Source: Persicaria tinctoria (Eukaryota > Streptophyta > Magnoliopsida > Caryophyllales > Polygonaceae). Taken from it: a stretch of 64,000 nucleotides of DNA. The stretch lies in NCBI GenBank assembly GCA_037127255.1, contig JBANSL010000017.1, forward strand, positions 71,300,857 through 71,364,856, read 5' to 3'. A program made the translations under genes and the position numbers. Below are positions 35,189-47,339 of this stretch, piece by piece. Within the stretch, counting starts at the first letter, position 1. Each line of letters begins with the position of its first letter. Below the pieces are notes generated by a model that saw nothing but the letters and a program-made list of their open reading frames with translations, did no database searches and was not told the DNA's origin.

Positions 35189-35587
35189 ATGGCTCACAAC
35201 GTTCCACATTATGTAGAAGGTTTAGATGAGTCCATCGGTGACTCCTTCGCCGATGAGGAGATTGAGGAGACGGAGAGGGCAATGCAAGAGAATTATTCGA
35301 GGCCGACATGGGCTTGTCCTGAAGCTGTGGACGCGCTAGAGAAGGTTGTGATCAATGGCGCGGAGAGGGAGGAGAGTTGCGCGGTTTGCTTGGAGGAGTT
35401 CTCGCCCGAGTCAAAGGCGATAAAGATGCCATGTTCGCATATTTTTCATGGAGACTGCATCCGTGAATGGCTCGAGGTTCAAAATTTCTGCCCATTGTGT
35501 CATTTTGAGTTGCCGCTTGATCACGGAGAGGTGATCGAATGGACTATGCCTAGCTATGTGATCGCGGAGGTTTTCGAATTTATGTAG
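35189..35587 (+). CDS. Small RING-H2 finger protein, probable E3 ubiquitin ligase
   Basis: A single-exon gene of 132 residues. An acidic N-terminal part (residues 12-31, DESIGDSFADEEIEETER) leads to RPTWACPEAVDALEKVVI, similar to the segment that precedes the RING in BTL/RDUF/RHC1-type plant ligases. The RING-H2 motif spans Cys64 to Cys104: C64, C67, C82, H84, H87, C90, C101, C104, with spacing C-x2-C-x14-C-x-H-x2-H-x2-C-x10-C-x2-C and all zinc ligands present. Pro103 and the EWL segment match the E2-binding face. No transmembrane segment, so a soluble ligase is expected. Substrate unknown. Its duplicate at 57150 has lost the RING. Confidence 0.92.
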   Translation: MAHNVPHYVEGLDESIGDSFADEEIEETERAMQENYSRPTWACPEAVDALEKVVINGAEREESCAVCLEEFSPESKAIKMPCSHIFHGDCIREWLEVQNFCPLCHFELPLDHGEVIEWTMPSYVIAEVFEFM

Positions 35588-36733
35588 TTTGGTAGTGTCG
35601 TTGGATTGATATTGTAATTGCAATGGTACGATGTAAACGATAATTATATCTATCTATCTATCTTCATTGTTTTGCAAAGAGTGAATATAAATATGAAGAT
35701 AGATTGTTTCGTACTATAGACTACAGAGAATGTGTGTTTTTGCTATGACATTTACAAGTGAGTTTTGTTATTTAGGGTTTTGGTTAATTTACCTTCTACA
35801 TTAATAAGTTTTCCTTCATCAATATATATCAATATCAATATTAATAAGTTTTGTTATTTGTTACAAGTGAACCTCTAGTTATTATTTTTTTGATCGAGTA
35901 AAAATTCGAGATTAATTATCGAAAGGCCGACAAGTCGGCAAACGAAAACCACCTAAAATACAATAATACAAAAAACATGTGCAATGAAGAAAAAAAAAAA
36001 CTAACTCTACAACAAAACTACATAAGCAAAGAGTTTTAGGGCAAAAGGAAACTAAGAAGTCATTTGCATGTGAATCAAATCGGAAATGAAAACCCTAAAT
36101 CAATTTGAGAACGCGCTCCACGCCCAACAGCTCTCCTGCCTCCCATCCATTTGCACCTAGGGCTTCGACGCCATAGCTCACACCGCCTTGTACCCGTTTC
36201 GCCGCTTGAGGAGGTTGATCCCCTCTCCAAGATTCAAATCGGCGCCTTCAACAACTGTACCACCGAAGTTAGATGGAATCGTCCAAATTGGACCGCCCTA
36301 AGTGTGCTTTTGTGCGTTTCTTCGCCCACGTTTTCTTCTGTCGGTGGCTTTCGGGTCATGTCGGGCAGGACTCTTGTGGTGTCGATGGTTGCTGGTTTGG
36401 CCGGGAGGTGGCACGATGTGCCCAGCGGTGGGTGCGGCTTTCGGCGGTGGCGCGGCTGGCTCTTCAAGGGAGGCGTCCGCTCTTTCGCTCCGGGGTTTCG
36501 GGTACCCGGTTGTTGGTCCTATTACCTACTACAATCGACCCCTCAAAATCATTTGGTTAGTACCCCTGATTTTATGGATTACCCCAATATATTGATTTGT
36601 GCTCTTGTCGTACGACCTATTTATTGGTTGATTACGGAGTCGACGGGGATTACACGTTCTTAACACTTGATCTAGTGTTTACTGTCCAATTTTCAATGGC
36701 TACCCAGTCCTGGTTAAGTTACTCTGTGCCTAT

Positions 36734-37564
36734 GTGTTTAGATATATTTTAACCTCATTTCAGTATGTTGAACTACTGCATTCAGACACTACAAATGAAA
36801 ATCCCTACAAATGCTACCCCTTATTACCCTTTGCCTTTGTCTTTTGTACCAATATTTGGAGTTTAATCTCCAATGATTATATTTCTTGTTCCAATTTGTT
36901 ATTGCTTTTTATGTTGGATTCAATTGGCTTGATCGGCCACCTCAATCAGAATGAAAACCTTGTGTGTTTGAAGTGGGTTAACTCTCATCCTTATTCCCTT
37001 TTATGCACCATTGCATTTTGTTTTAATCTTTTAGCTTGGGTTTACTACCACCTTAACTCTATTTACCTATCAAGTATCCTTCTTGCTTCTTCGGCGATAC
37101 TCATCATGATACAATTAACTTGTTTATGCTTTATTATAACTTATTTATGGGGGATTTTGCTGTCTAAGTGGAAATATGCCCCATCACTTGATGTGTTATT
37201 TGATTCCTCAGATTTTACCTACCGGTTGAGGCTACTGTTTTGGGGTTTCCTCCCTTGCTGCACTAAATTGGACTCAATCAACTTTGGCACACAAGCCTTC
37301 AAACATGACTATCAGTATCGTTTGCCTAACCAGGCACATTCATTCTCCTATCGGACTACTACACTCACCATTGTTGTTGCAAACTATGATAGGGGCAACA
37401 CCTCTTTATACTGGTTCATATACCTGCATCTTGGGTATGTCGTACTCATTGAGGTTTACACCTTACTTTCGTTTCATACTAAACTTTGTTTTTATACCAA
37501 TTACCTTACTATAAAATTAGTTTTTTATGAATATTTGCACCTGGAACTGTTGTGGGTTACATAA
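36734..37564 (+). other. Open frame of 276 codons upstream of LINE ORF2
   Basis: It starts MFRYILTSFQYVELLHSD, is rich in Leu, Ile, Phe, Tyr and Cys, and overlaps the ORF2 start (37527) by 38 nt in another frame. It sits where LINE ORF1 should be but has no RNA-binding or CCHC motif. Hydrophobic composition is what T-rich DNA gives by chance, so it may be a non-coding leader that happens to be open. Length is the only argument for coding. Confidence 0.25.
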
Positions 37565-40500
37565 ACGAAACCTTTGGACCTCGGTTGATTTGTTCTGTAA
37601 AACAAATTCTATCAATGCAATAGCGCTGTTAGAAACCAAAACGAATATCCAACCAGACGATAGTGTTTGGAAAAAAATGGATTTACAAATATTGCTTTTG
37701 CTCCGGCCTCAGGTTTTGCTGGTGGCATTTGTCTCATTTGGAAAAATCTTCCCCCTTCACAAGGTTCTATAGATCTGGTTCTAATCGAAGATAGATTTAT
37801 TCATTTCAATTACTATGACTCTGCTACTCGTACAACCACGGCAATGTTTATTGTTTATGCCCCACCGGATAACAGAGAAAAAGATCTCTTTTGGGATCTC
37901 CTTATCCCTTATGCTAATGCTCTTCTTCACCCCATATGTGTTATGGGTGATCTTAATGACATTCAATCCCCAGATGAAAAAATGGGCGGCTCAGCTCCTC
38001 GACAATCGCGCTTTCAGCGCCTTTTCAGAATTAAAGACAGCCTACATCTTTGTGATGTCCCTTCTGTTGGGGGACAGTTTACTTGGCGTAAGCGCCAAGG
38101 TGGGCCTGACAACTCCTTTGCAAAGCTAGATCGATGTTTGGTCCAGAATACAGTGCTAATAGCCTTTGATAGGCTTCAGATTCGTAACCATGCATTTACC
38201 TCTTCCGACCATTGTCCAATTACAGTTGATTTTCGTCACACAACTCAGTTTGTTTCTCGACCATTCAAATTCGAGCTTGCTTGGACCAAACGAAAGGATT
38301 TTGAAAACATTGTCCAGCAGGCTTGGCGTCTGGATAAAGTCGGATCCTATATGTTTAAGCTCGTTCAAAAGACCAAACTTCTAAAAACTCTAGCCAAGAA
38401 ATGGCACAAATCAACATTCGGTAATATACGTACCCAACTAGACAAATCTGATCAAGATCTTTTGGCAATACAAGCTGCACTTCTTGTCTCCTTTGATGAT
38501 AGGAAGTGTTTACTACAGAAACGACTTCTTGCTAAACGGGAGAGACTCCTTGACTTCCAACGCTCTTATTGCGTCAGCGAGTTAAGGCAAAGCATACTAA
38601 GCTTATTGACTCTAACTCCGGGTACTTCCATCGAGTTGCACCAATCAAACGTAACCATAAGCTTATTAAGTCTATTACCCTCCCTGGTGGCTTATGTACC
38701 TCTGATCCTACCTCTATTCGAATAGAGTTTGAACGCGAGTATGTTCACCGATTTCGCTCCACTCTTGATCCGTCGATTGTTTTGGCTAACAACCTTGGTA
38801 TATTACGTCATGTTGTTTCTCAACAAGATAACGACCGCCTTACGACTCTTGTTTCAAATGCAGAAATTAAGAATGCAGTCTTCTCTATTGATGCTGATAA
38901 ATCGCCTGGGCCTGATGGTATGTCAGCCGGCTTTTATCAAAAGTATTGGACTATTGTAGGCCCATCAGTTATCAAAGCTGTTAAGAGCTTCTTTTTTTCA
39001 AGTAAACTTCTCAAACAAACCAACCATACGTTTATTGCGTTGATTTCTAAAATTGATGACCCTGCATGTATTAATCATTTCCGCCCAATTAGTCTTTGTT
39101 CGACCGTTTACAAAATTATTGCAAAAATTCTTACGACAAGACTAGCCCCATTACTTACAAAATTCATTCACCCTTTACAAGGGGGCTTCACAAAAGAACG
39201 TTCCATTCATGATAATGTTCTCATTGCTCATGAAATTTTACATTTCTTTAAAGCAAAAAAGGGTAAGGCTGGGTGCAGGCACGGAACCAGGATTACAATC
39301 TTGGGTGGGCTGGTTTTGTATATAATTTTAATTTTTGCATTTAAGAAAGCTAAATACCCATCAAATGATTAAATTAATGTATATTGTTATTTTACATATA
39401 TTTAAATTAGTGATAATAAAGGTTTTATATACCATGGATGATATATTTTGTGAAGAAAAAAAATAGCTTTAATTTCGGTGGGCCACCAGCAAAAGCCAAA
39501 AGGAGTAAAATTTGAATTGCTGGGAGGAAGGCACGCTAAAAGAAGGTAAAAATTAAAAAGCTGGGGCGGATGGCACACAGGAGGTTTCGAACCCGGACTT
39601 CAATGCTTCAGTCTGTACTCCAAACCAAATGGGCTATTAAAACAACTTGATACATCCTTACCTATATTATATATATTATTTGTAAAATGGACCAGCCCAC
39701 CCCTGGTTCCGTCCCTGGCTGGGTGGGTGGCCCTTAAGCTTGATATGGAAAAAACTTACTATGACCAAATTGAATGGTCATATCTACAGGCCATTTTACA
39801 GAAGCTAGGCTTTCAGAGTAAGTTTGTCAACTGGATTATGGAATGTGTCTCCACAGTCTCCTATTCAACCTTGATCAATGATGCTCCGACACAATAATTC
39901 TTCCCTGGAAGGGGTCTTCGACAAGGGGACCCTCTCTCCCCGTTACTATTTATTATTGCCTTAGAGTTTCTTGCCCAGACACTACAACATGAAGCTACTA
40001 GGAATACTGACATTGATTTTCCTATCACTAAAAATGGACCTACTGTCCCATTTCTCGCCTTTGCCGATGACATGATGATCTTCACTAAAGCTTCCGCTTC
40101 AGCATGCCAAACGGTTACCTCCATTCTAAATAACTATTGTAGTCTTTTTGGCCAGAAAATTAATTACCATAAGTCCTCCTTCAGGTTTCGAATAATACCA
40201 CTACTGCTTCAAAAGCAACTATTACATCCCATTTAGGTATTTCATGCTCAACTGTGTTGGAAAAATATTTGGGTTGTCCAATTATTAATGGCAGAGTCAA
40301 TAATGACACATTTGCGGATTTCGTTATTAACACTAAACGTCAACTCACCCGGTGGAAGGTTTCTTCTCTGTCGGCTGAAGGTCGCAAGGTCCTTATCAAG
40401 GCAAACCTAAGTGCTCAACCCATTTTCTTAATGCAATCTTTTATGTTGCCTTCTTCTATTCTTACTGAATTAGATAAAGTCTATAGACGATTCTTTTGGA

Positions 40501-42142
40501 ATAAGGAAGAGCGGTATACTCCGCTTATCAGCTGTGATAAAATTTGCTCCGACACGTTAAACGGTGGTCTGGGCATTTACAAAGCAGAAACAATGAACAT
40601 AGCTCTACAGCTCGAACTCTTATGGAAAATACTTGCAGAACCCACTAATCCTTGGGTACAGGTTATCCAAGCTAAGTATCTTAAAAATGCGCCGATTAGG
40701 ACATACGAGAAGAAAGGTGTGTCTTTTTGGCGGTGGTCCAAGTTGATACAACTACGTCCTTTATTTGAAAAGGGACTTCGATGGAGTGTCGGCAATGGCG
40801 ATGACATCCTTTTTTGGTCCGATCATTGGGCGTTCGAGGATGGCCTTATCTCTCGCTCGGACACCCTTTTGACTGCTGAACAACTGTCTTGGAAGGTTAG
40901 TAGGTTTATTACTAGCAATAAATCTTGGAATCTCCCTCTCTTACATTCTGATCTGATAGGGCTATTACCCACACATATTATCACACATATCAGTACATTA
41001 CCTCTAACTATTACCAATCTTTCGGACCGACTGTACTGGGGCACGAACCCTTTAGGATGGTTTACCACCAAGTCTGCGGTATCTTTGGTGCCTAATAGTG
41101 CTCAAAATACCCAATTCCAGTGCCAGTGGATTTGGAATTTAAACATTCTGCCTAAGTTAAAGCACTTCATATGGAAAATTGCTACTGACTCTCTACCATC
41201 CAAAGGACGCCTCCAAAGGTCCCATGTTAGTGTCCCTATGCATTGTGTTTTATGTGATTGCACGTATGAGTCGACTCAGCATCTACTATTTGATTGCCCT
41301 ATAACCAAGCGGGTTCTCAGAGCTATCAATTGTACAATACCCAATGGGGTCCTAGCCAATTTTGATGACCATCGTCACAATCATGTTTTACAGTACCTCT
41401 TCTCTGCAACTAACAAATCAACCCTGGCTGATCTTTTTTATGGTTGGTGGGCTATTTGGTTCTATCGGAATAAATTGGTCTTTGGTTCAGCAACTACAGT
41501 TACACTACCTCAGATTCATATTCAATTCCTTTCTACCAAGCAAAGTTGGGCTGAGGCTTCTCGCCTCGATCTCGCTTCTGACAACTTTCTCCCTACTAGG
41601 GCGCATCCGGCAACCACCATCGGCTCGTGTAAACGCCGAGTACAGAGCCATGATATCAAACACCATTGGCTGTGAAACTTAACTTTGATGGCTCGTATCG
41701 GCAATCTGGCGACGGCGCTTTCGGATTTATTATTAGAGACTCTAATGCTTCTGTGATTTCGGTTGCCTCAGGCCGTTGTAACACCACTTCTGCCCTCTAT
41801 GCGGAGGCACTTGCGCTACGGAATGGGGTTCTTTGGGCTAAGGAGTTGGGTATCGCTAACCTGCTTATCGAGGGTGACAACCTGCTTGTGGTTAACTCCC
41901 TTTTGGGAGATTTTCGATGCCCTTGGAGTATTGAACTGCTGCAATCAGACATTAGGTCCCTTTTTATGTTTTTTAATTCTGTTTCTATTCGTTATATTTT
42001 CAGGGAGTCAAATGTTGTCGCCGATCGGGTTGCGCACCTGGCGTACGACATCCCTGCCGACGAGGATTTGCTGGCTGATCAAGAACTTCGCGTTCTCGTC
42101 CGTAAGGACGCTTTAGGATATAGTTATTTTCGCAAACGATAA
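37527..42142 (+). pseudogene. LINE ORF2 (endonuclease-RT-zf-RVT-RNase H), broken
   Basis: Begins MNICTWNCCGLHKRN, the APE-type endonuclease start. After a frameshift near 37670 it continues with VMGDLNDI, GGQFTWRK and SSDHCPITVDF (catalytic D and H motifs). Another shift near 38570 leads into reverse transcriptase: DADKSPGPDGMSAGFYQKYW, FRPISLCSTVYKIIAK, LQGGFTKERSIHDNVLIAHE. The MITE at 39275 splits the next block, which resumes with LKLDMEKTYYDQ. A stop follows near 39895, then GLRQGDPLSPLLFI and the catalytic AFADDMMIF. 40254-41675 carries the thumb and zf-RVT (CVLCDCTYESTQHLLFDCP). 41666-42142, in another frame, is RNase H (KLNFDGS, EALALRNG, RESNVVADRVAH). At least five lesions. Confidence 0.9.
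39275..39716. mobile_element. MITE inserted in the LINE reverse transcriptase, with tRNA-like boxes
   Basis: The ends are GCAGGCACGGAACCAGG and, inverted, AGGGACGGAACCAGG, flanked by GGCTGGGT on both sides (39267-39274, 39717-39724), an 8 bp duplication of hAT type. The RT frame reads into the left copy of the duplication and resumes after the right one. On the minus strand an A box, TAGCCCATTTGG (39636-39625), and a B box, GGTTCGAAACC (39593-39583), are spaced as in tRNA genes, so part of it is tRNA- or SINE-derived. 442 bp, non-coding. Confidence 0.8.
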
Positions 42143-42179
42143 CTGTATCTAATTCCTTTCCTTGTATTCAAAAAAAAAA

Positions 42180-42839
42180 TAGTAGGGGTGATACTTTTCC
42201 ATGTCAAAAATAGTGTTCAAATAGCCAGAGATTTTTTTTACCTCAGATTTCTCAAGATAGTATTGTTTTTTAAAATTTTAATTAACAAAATATTTAATTA
42301 TAGTTTTATAAGTGTTGGGGTCAATAGTTTAAAAAATATATATATATAAAAATGATCGATGAGAAACCCATAAAGAACATATGGGGAGTTTAGCATGAAT
42401 TCAAGAGTACATGTGGTTAAAGTTTGATCGAGTCTGCGGGTTGGAATGTTTTGCTTGTTAGGTTTGTAGACTTCTTGTGAGCGGTGATTGATTTATCATG
42501 TTCAATTATGTTGTGGTTCTGCGATCGGCATCTAATGGCTCATTTGTGTCAACAATCTGAGATGTCCGCTAGTGATCCCCAAAGCTCTCTGTGTGCGTTG
42601 TCCTTTTAACCTATATCGATTCATTTGTCCTGTTGCTTTGTGATTTACAGTGCAGGATGGCCTGTGTGTTTCCTTTTGCAATTTTATTTATGTCATTTGC
42701 TTATGTAATTTCCCTTATGTCATTTGATTCTGTATTTGCTTCTGGTTGTACATGATGGTTAGCTCGTCTACCGACTTGTCCGATCTCTCTATTTCTCCAG
42801 ACTTCTGTATAATCGAATTTATTTCCTAAAATAAAAAAA
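42180..42839 (+). other. Spacer with sequence shared with 57.8-58.0 kb
   Basis: From about 42450 to 42660 it matches 57780-57970 (GACTTCTTGTGAGC, GTGATTGATTT, CAATCTGAG, CTCTCTGTGTG, TGTCCTTTTAAC). It ends with TTTATTTCCTAAAATAAAAAAAG, like a LINE 3' tail. It may be either the continuation of the RING duplication or a shared LINE 3' UTR. Confidence 0.5.
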
Positions 42840-42932
42840 GTACATTAATATAGAAAAAAATCGACAATATACAATACAATCATCACCGTCATAATTATTC
42901 AGATGAAACTATTTTGGAAAATCCTTGCCGAG
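42840..42932 (+). pseudogene. LINE fragment, left part, cut by the LARD element
   Basis: Reads MKLFWKILAE on the plus strand (42903-42932), the same block as LELLWKILAE in the LINE at 40610. The frame continues on the other side of the LTR element at 51139 after the CCGAG target site. Confidence 0.7.
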
Positions 42933-44285
42933 TGATAGGCTAAAAACCTACACCCACAAGTGTATGGGGTTCAGTTGTAGTATATCGAGTGTCGAATCAC
43001 AGGGACTATGTGGTATCGATCGTAATTTTAAACTGATTAAACTAAGCCAAGAAATCAAGGAAGAAATATTAATACGTATGGAGAAAGTAACCAACTAAAA
43101 CTAAATAACTATACAAAAGGTGGTATTCAAACACAATAGATACGAGGCAAATCTAGGATAAGGGATCCCCACAACAATTATTTAGTAGATTAATAACGAT
43201 ATTCGTGCCACATTGTCTGAGTTTGTTGAAGGTAGCTATCTAAGGTACTTACTAATCTCCTTTCGGTCTCATAGTAATTGTGCCTAAATTGGTGAACCAT
43301 CTCCTTTCGGTCTCAAGCAACCAATTCAAACTCTTTACGCTCTTAGAACCTAGATCTCAATTGCATCAATATCCGCTTTCGCGCTCAATCAAATACAATC
43401 TCGACCTAGAGTTTCTACGATAGCTATTAATCCACAAGGAATCTTATAAAACTTTCACAATAATAAAATTCCAGGTTCAATCCTAAGGTTCCGATAGTAA
43501 GTTGTCGCCTTTCGGCCTCAAACCCTTATCTAATTGCCCTATTAGTCTTATCTCCTTTCGGTCTCAAACTCTAATAGGAACTCCAATCACTTATAGAATC
43601 AACCAGATTAAGCACATTATGATTGAATCTAACAAGTTCTCAAACAAACGGATATCGATACTAAAACAACCAAACAATCATTGGGATCACCCAAACCCTA
43701 GAACGGAGAAATCAACCAAACATAATATAATAAACGATGAAATAAATTATAGACAGAAATAGATCAAAATTTAAGATAATATGCAAACCGAAATCTCCGT
43801 CCTCGATCCGAATTGTAATACCGAAAAGAAAGAAACCTAAACTAAACCTAGACTATGCCGCCCGAAGTTCTGTACGGCGCAAGACCAAGTCTAGTCCGAC
43901 CTCCCCTCCCCCTTTTTGCTGTTCATCCGAGTTTATATATATATAAACTTTGATATAATTATAAATTCAGCCCATGTCATTAAAGAATCAAAACCTAGCC
44001 CAACACCTAATTATTATCGCAGACCATCACCCAACTTCCAAATCTGACCGTTTCTGCACTTTAGCTTCCAAAGTCTCATCCAATCATGCTCGCCGCTCCG
44101 TATAACTCTCGGATTTCCATAATATTAGTCTCAAAATGCCTGAAATAAATAAAGCACGGGTGTAGACTCCAAAAATGCAAAATAAAATAAATAAAGCATA
44201 AAATATGATAAATATGCATGAAAATGGTCTAAACTAATATGCAAATGCAACCTAAAATATGACTAAAATAGATGTTATAAAATCA
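42933..44285 (-). repeat. 3' LTR of the LARD element
   Basis: 1353 bp, very similar to 49791-51138. Contains repeated CTCCTTTCGGTCTCA motifs (near 43257, 43304, 43550). Confidence 0.93.
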
Positions 44286-47200
44286 CCCCATGCTTGAACC
44301 TTGCTTGTCCTCAAGCAAGAACAAGTATAAAGATTTCACAAGAAGGATTTCGATTTCTATCCAAGCTATGCATTTGCTCTTTTAGATCTAGACATTGGGT
44401 TCAAAAACATGAATAAGCAAATCATACAAGAGACAAGTCAAGACATCAATTTCAAGACCTCACATAGGACATTTTGTTGTGGAACGCTCTCACTCTTGTG
44501 TTTAGGGTATAGATGTCGCTCAAGCTCAAATCTTGAAAACTCATCTACCATAGGCTTGCATTAGCGTCCTAACTCTCCACCACTTGGACTATGCACATAA
44601 ACATAAATCATGAGGTCTTTTCATGGGTTGTAATGGGGCCAAGGTAAGAAACAAAAGGTATGGATTCTTTAGCCATGTGGTGCTAAAATCCGGGAAATAT
44701 AATTACTTCCTAAACTTCCACCACAATTCATCTTTTTTCAACACACATACCAAATTTCTCACAACCACATCATATAATCAAATAAGCTCAAAAACTCTCA
44801 ACTTTTGATAACACATTCCCTTTTTCACAAACATTTCTTTAGTGATGAAGAATTTTATTCACTTTTTTTCTTTTCTTTATTCAATTTTTTTCAATTTTTT
44901 CTTTTGTTCATTTTTTTCATTTTTTTACTTTATTTCCTTCATCAAAAGAAAATTACAATTGAAGCACAAACTCCCCCAATCAATAAATATCACTCAAAGC
45001 CAAGTATTCTTGCTTGCCCACAAAACAACACATGAATCTATTTCATCCTAATTCCCGGATGGGTAAACGAGGCTAAAATAGGCTTAATGATTATGTCGTG
45101 GAGCTACAAATGAATAGGCAAATAGGCTCAATGGGCTTTAAGCAAAGGATATACTCATGGGTAGGAAGGGAATAATAGGCTAACAAAAGTTGCCTCAATC
45201 ATATTTATGCAATGCACACAAGTCATATGTGGTCTCAAAAGGTTCTAACGCAAGTTCTAAAGATAAAGCAATCAAGATGAGCAATTCACACACAAAAGAA
45301 TGAGGACTCGTGAATTTCAGCCCTAGGCTCAAAAGCTCACAGGCTTTTGTCTCAGAATCTCAATCTCAACAAGTCTCAAGATGATTAGTTCTGAAAGAAT
45401 TATAGCATAACCCAACAATTTAGATCATCACAAGCTTTTTAACATGCCTTAGAGGATATCATCAACCAATTTCAATCAAGGAAATGACAAGTTCCTCAAG
45501 AAGAGCAAGGAATCTTTATAGAAAGGGTTCATCTCAAAACATCTATATGCAAATGAAAATGCAATGCATGAAATGCACATGAAAAAGAAAAAAAAATGAA
45601 AAAACTATATGCAAAAACGGAGTTACACTAGAAGTTCCCCACCCCATGCTTAAAATCTACTTTGTCCCCAAAGTAGATAATGAAAAAAATGAAGGGAAAG
45701 GGAACTCACTAAACATTCAGGCATTTCGGTGAAATCTATCAACTCAAGAGGAACGAAAGTAGGCGCAGTCCATCAGAAATTTCAGCAATACCCCATGGCT
45801 AAACTTCCAGAATCCAGTAGCAAGTAGAGAAAATATCCCAGCTGTAACTGCAATTGGTCCTGACCAAGCCAACACAAAGACAACAGAACAAGCAAAACAC
45901 AACCCCACTATCCAACCATAGCAATAACACCCAAGAGAGAACAAAAGAAAAGACAGGTACAACAAAATTCTGCCCAACAACTCATGCTCATCCATATTTT
46001 ACAAAGTAAAACCATGAAAATGCAATGGACACATGGAGCATGAGACAGGTAGGAAGTGAACCATGGGCACAATCACATTTCTCAATCAGCTAACATAGCC
46101 CAGTGCAAATAAGCAATTCAAGTAGCCATCATGTCCAATGAATGAGTGATAAATAACTAAAATTGAACAGCTAAGGTGATCAAACTCAGCTATCAAAATC
46201 GGTTCAAATGACATTCTGCAACGGCATTTAGTAGCATAATAATTCATTTCATGACCAAGAGAGGTTCAGCATAGCAACACTAGGCCAAGACTCGAGAAGC
46301 ACAATAGGTAGAGAGAAACCCAATCAACAAATACTCGAGTAACCAATACAACTAAGCAGCGTATAAAATCAGTTAATACCAAAACAAAGCACCAAATCAG
46401 CAAAGCGGAGAATTCCCAATCAATAAACACATGACCTCCCCAACCAATCACCAATCCAGCAAATTAAAACAATCCCACAGCTAAGATATGATCGATTGAA
46501 TGAATACATTACTCAATAAACACCCCGGAAAAGTCGCAACCCCAACATCAGTAGCATCAGACTAAATCGAGCATAATCAAAGAAGTAACACCAAGCAATA
46601 CATTCCACTCAATTCACATCGACATTCCATCCATAAAATTCAAAACATTGGAGTGAAGAGAAAGATATACCTGCACTAACAGGATTGAGATCAAAGTTGA
46701 GGCACAAATCGGGATTGAATCGGAGCACAAGCAGCAGCGGGAACATAGGAAGAAGAGGCATCGATGTAGGGCTACTACTGCGCGGTCGGCTGCTGGTGGT
46801 CCGGCGGTGATTGGTGGACCGTTCCTGTGACAGTGGGAGAGCGGTGGAGCAGGTGCAGTGGCGGTGGAGGCATCGATGAAGGAGGGCGCTGAGCGAGAGA
46901 AAGATCAAGGAAGAGAGAGCAGGGGTTGGTTGCGCAGCGCCGACTTAGGGTTCCGACGGACGGAGGTGGGCAGTCGGGGAGAAGGAGAATAGGAGGCGGC
47001 TCGAGCGAGAGGAAGAGGGGTGGTGGAGCGACGCCGGATGGGGAAGGAGGAGCGGAGGCACAGGGCGGAAGGAGGTCCGGCGGCGCTGAGCGAGAGAGAT
47101 CGGGGAAGAGAGATGGCAGAAAGAAGAAACGCGTCTCCATTTTTTTCATTTTCAAACTTTTTTTTTTTTAAGGAATGGGATTTCCACTCGGACGAATGGA

Positions 47201-47339
47201 CAAACCACTCGACCGAGTGACTGCACTCCCTTACTCCACTCGGGCAGAGTTGAAATTTCACTCGACCGAGTGGTCCCAGTTTTCCTTACCTTTATTTATA
47301 AAATAAAAATAAAAATACTAGTATAATACGGAGTAATAA
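44286..47339 (-). other. Non-coding internal region of the LARD
   Basis: Near the 3' LTR lies CTTGCTTGTCCTCAAGCAAG (a hairpin, 44299-44320). A T-rich stretch is at 44820-44940. A GC-rich part (46680-47130) is open in several minus-strand frames at once, with Pro/Ser/Arg-rich translations that look like composition effects. Two copies of the palindrome CACTCGACCGAGTG sit at 47206-47219 and 47259-47272. No protein domain found. Confidence 0.6.

Larger units (their letters stand above)
34570..35880. repeat. Segmental duplication containing the RING gene, copy 1
   Basis: Collinear with 56410-57690: upstream (ACTTACTATGATTTT, AAATTGGAAAGTCTTAT, CGTTTCATATGTGGGCATCA), the TATA box, the whole RING frame and the 3' flank (GTTATTTAGGG, ACCTTCTACATTA). 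The copies differ by small indels, one MITE and one 79 bp deletion, both of the latter in copy 2. Similarity may resume at 42400-42700 and 57780-58000, separated here by the LINE insertion. Confidence 0.85.
36090..42179 (+). mobile_element. Plant L1-type LINE, decayed, about 6.1 kb
   Basis: A GC-richer leader (36090-36600) is followed by a T-rich region, an ORF2 with endonuclease, reverse transcriptase, zf-RVT and RNase H, and a short 3' UTR ending in an A-run (42170-42179). Frameshifts, stops and a 442 bp MITE (39275-39716) break ORF2. No convincing ORF1 gag with a zinc knuckle is seen. The 5' limit is approximate and no target duplication was found. It separates the RING gene from sequence that may once have followed it. 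Confidence 0.85.

Noticed and set aside
44805..45051. Phe-rich hydrophobic frames that look like membrane proteins
   Set aside because: Translations of a T-rich tract inside the LARD; no start context or conservation expected.
46266..47261. Several minus-strand frames rich in Pro, Ser, Arg or Leu
   Set aside because: They lie in the non-coding part of the LARD, overlap each other in all frames and have no motif. Open because of composition.
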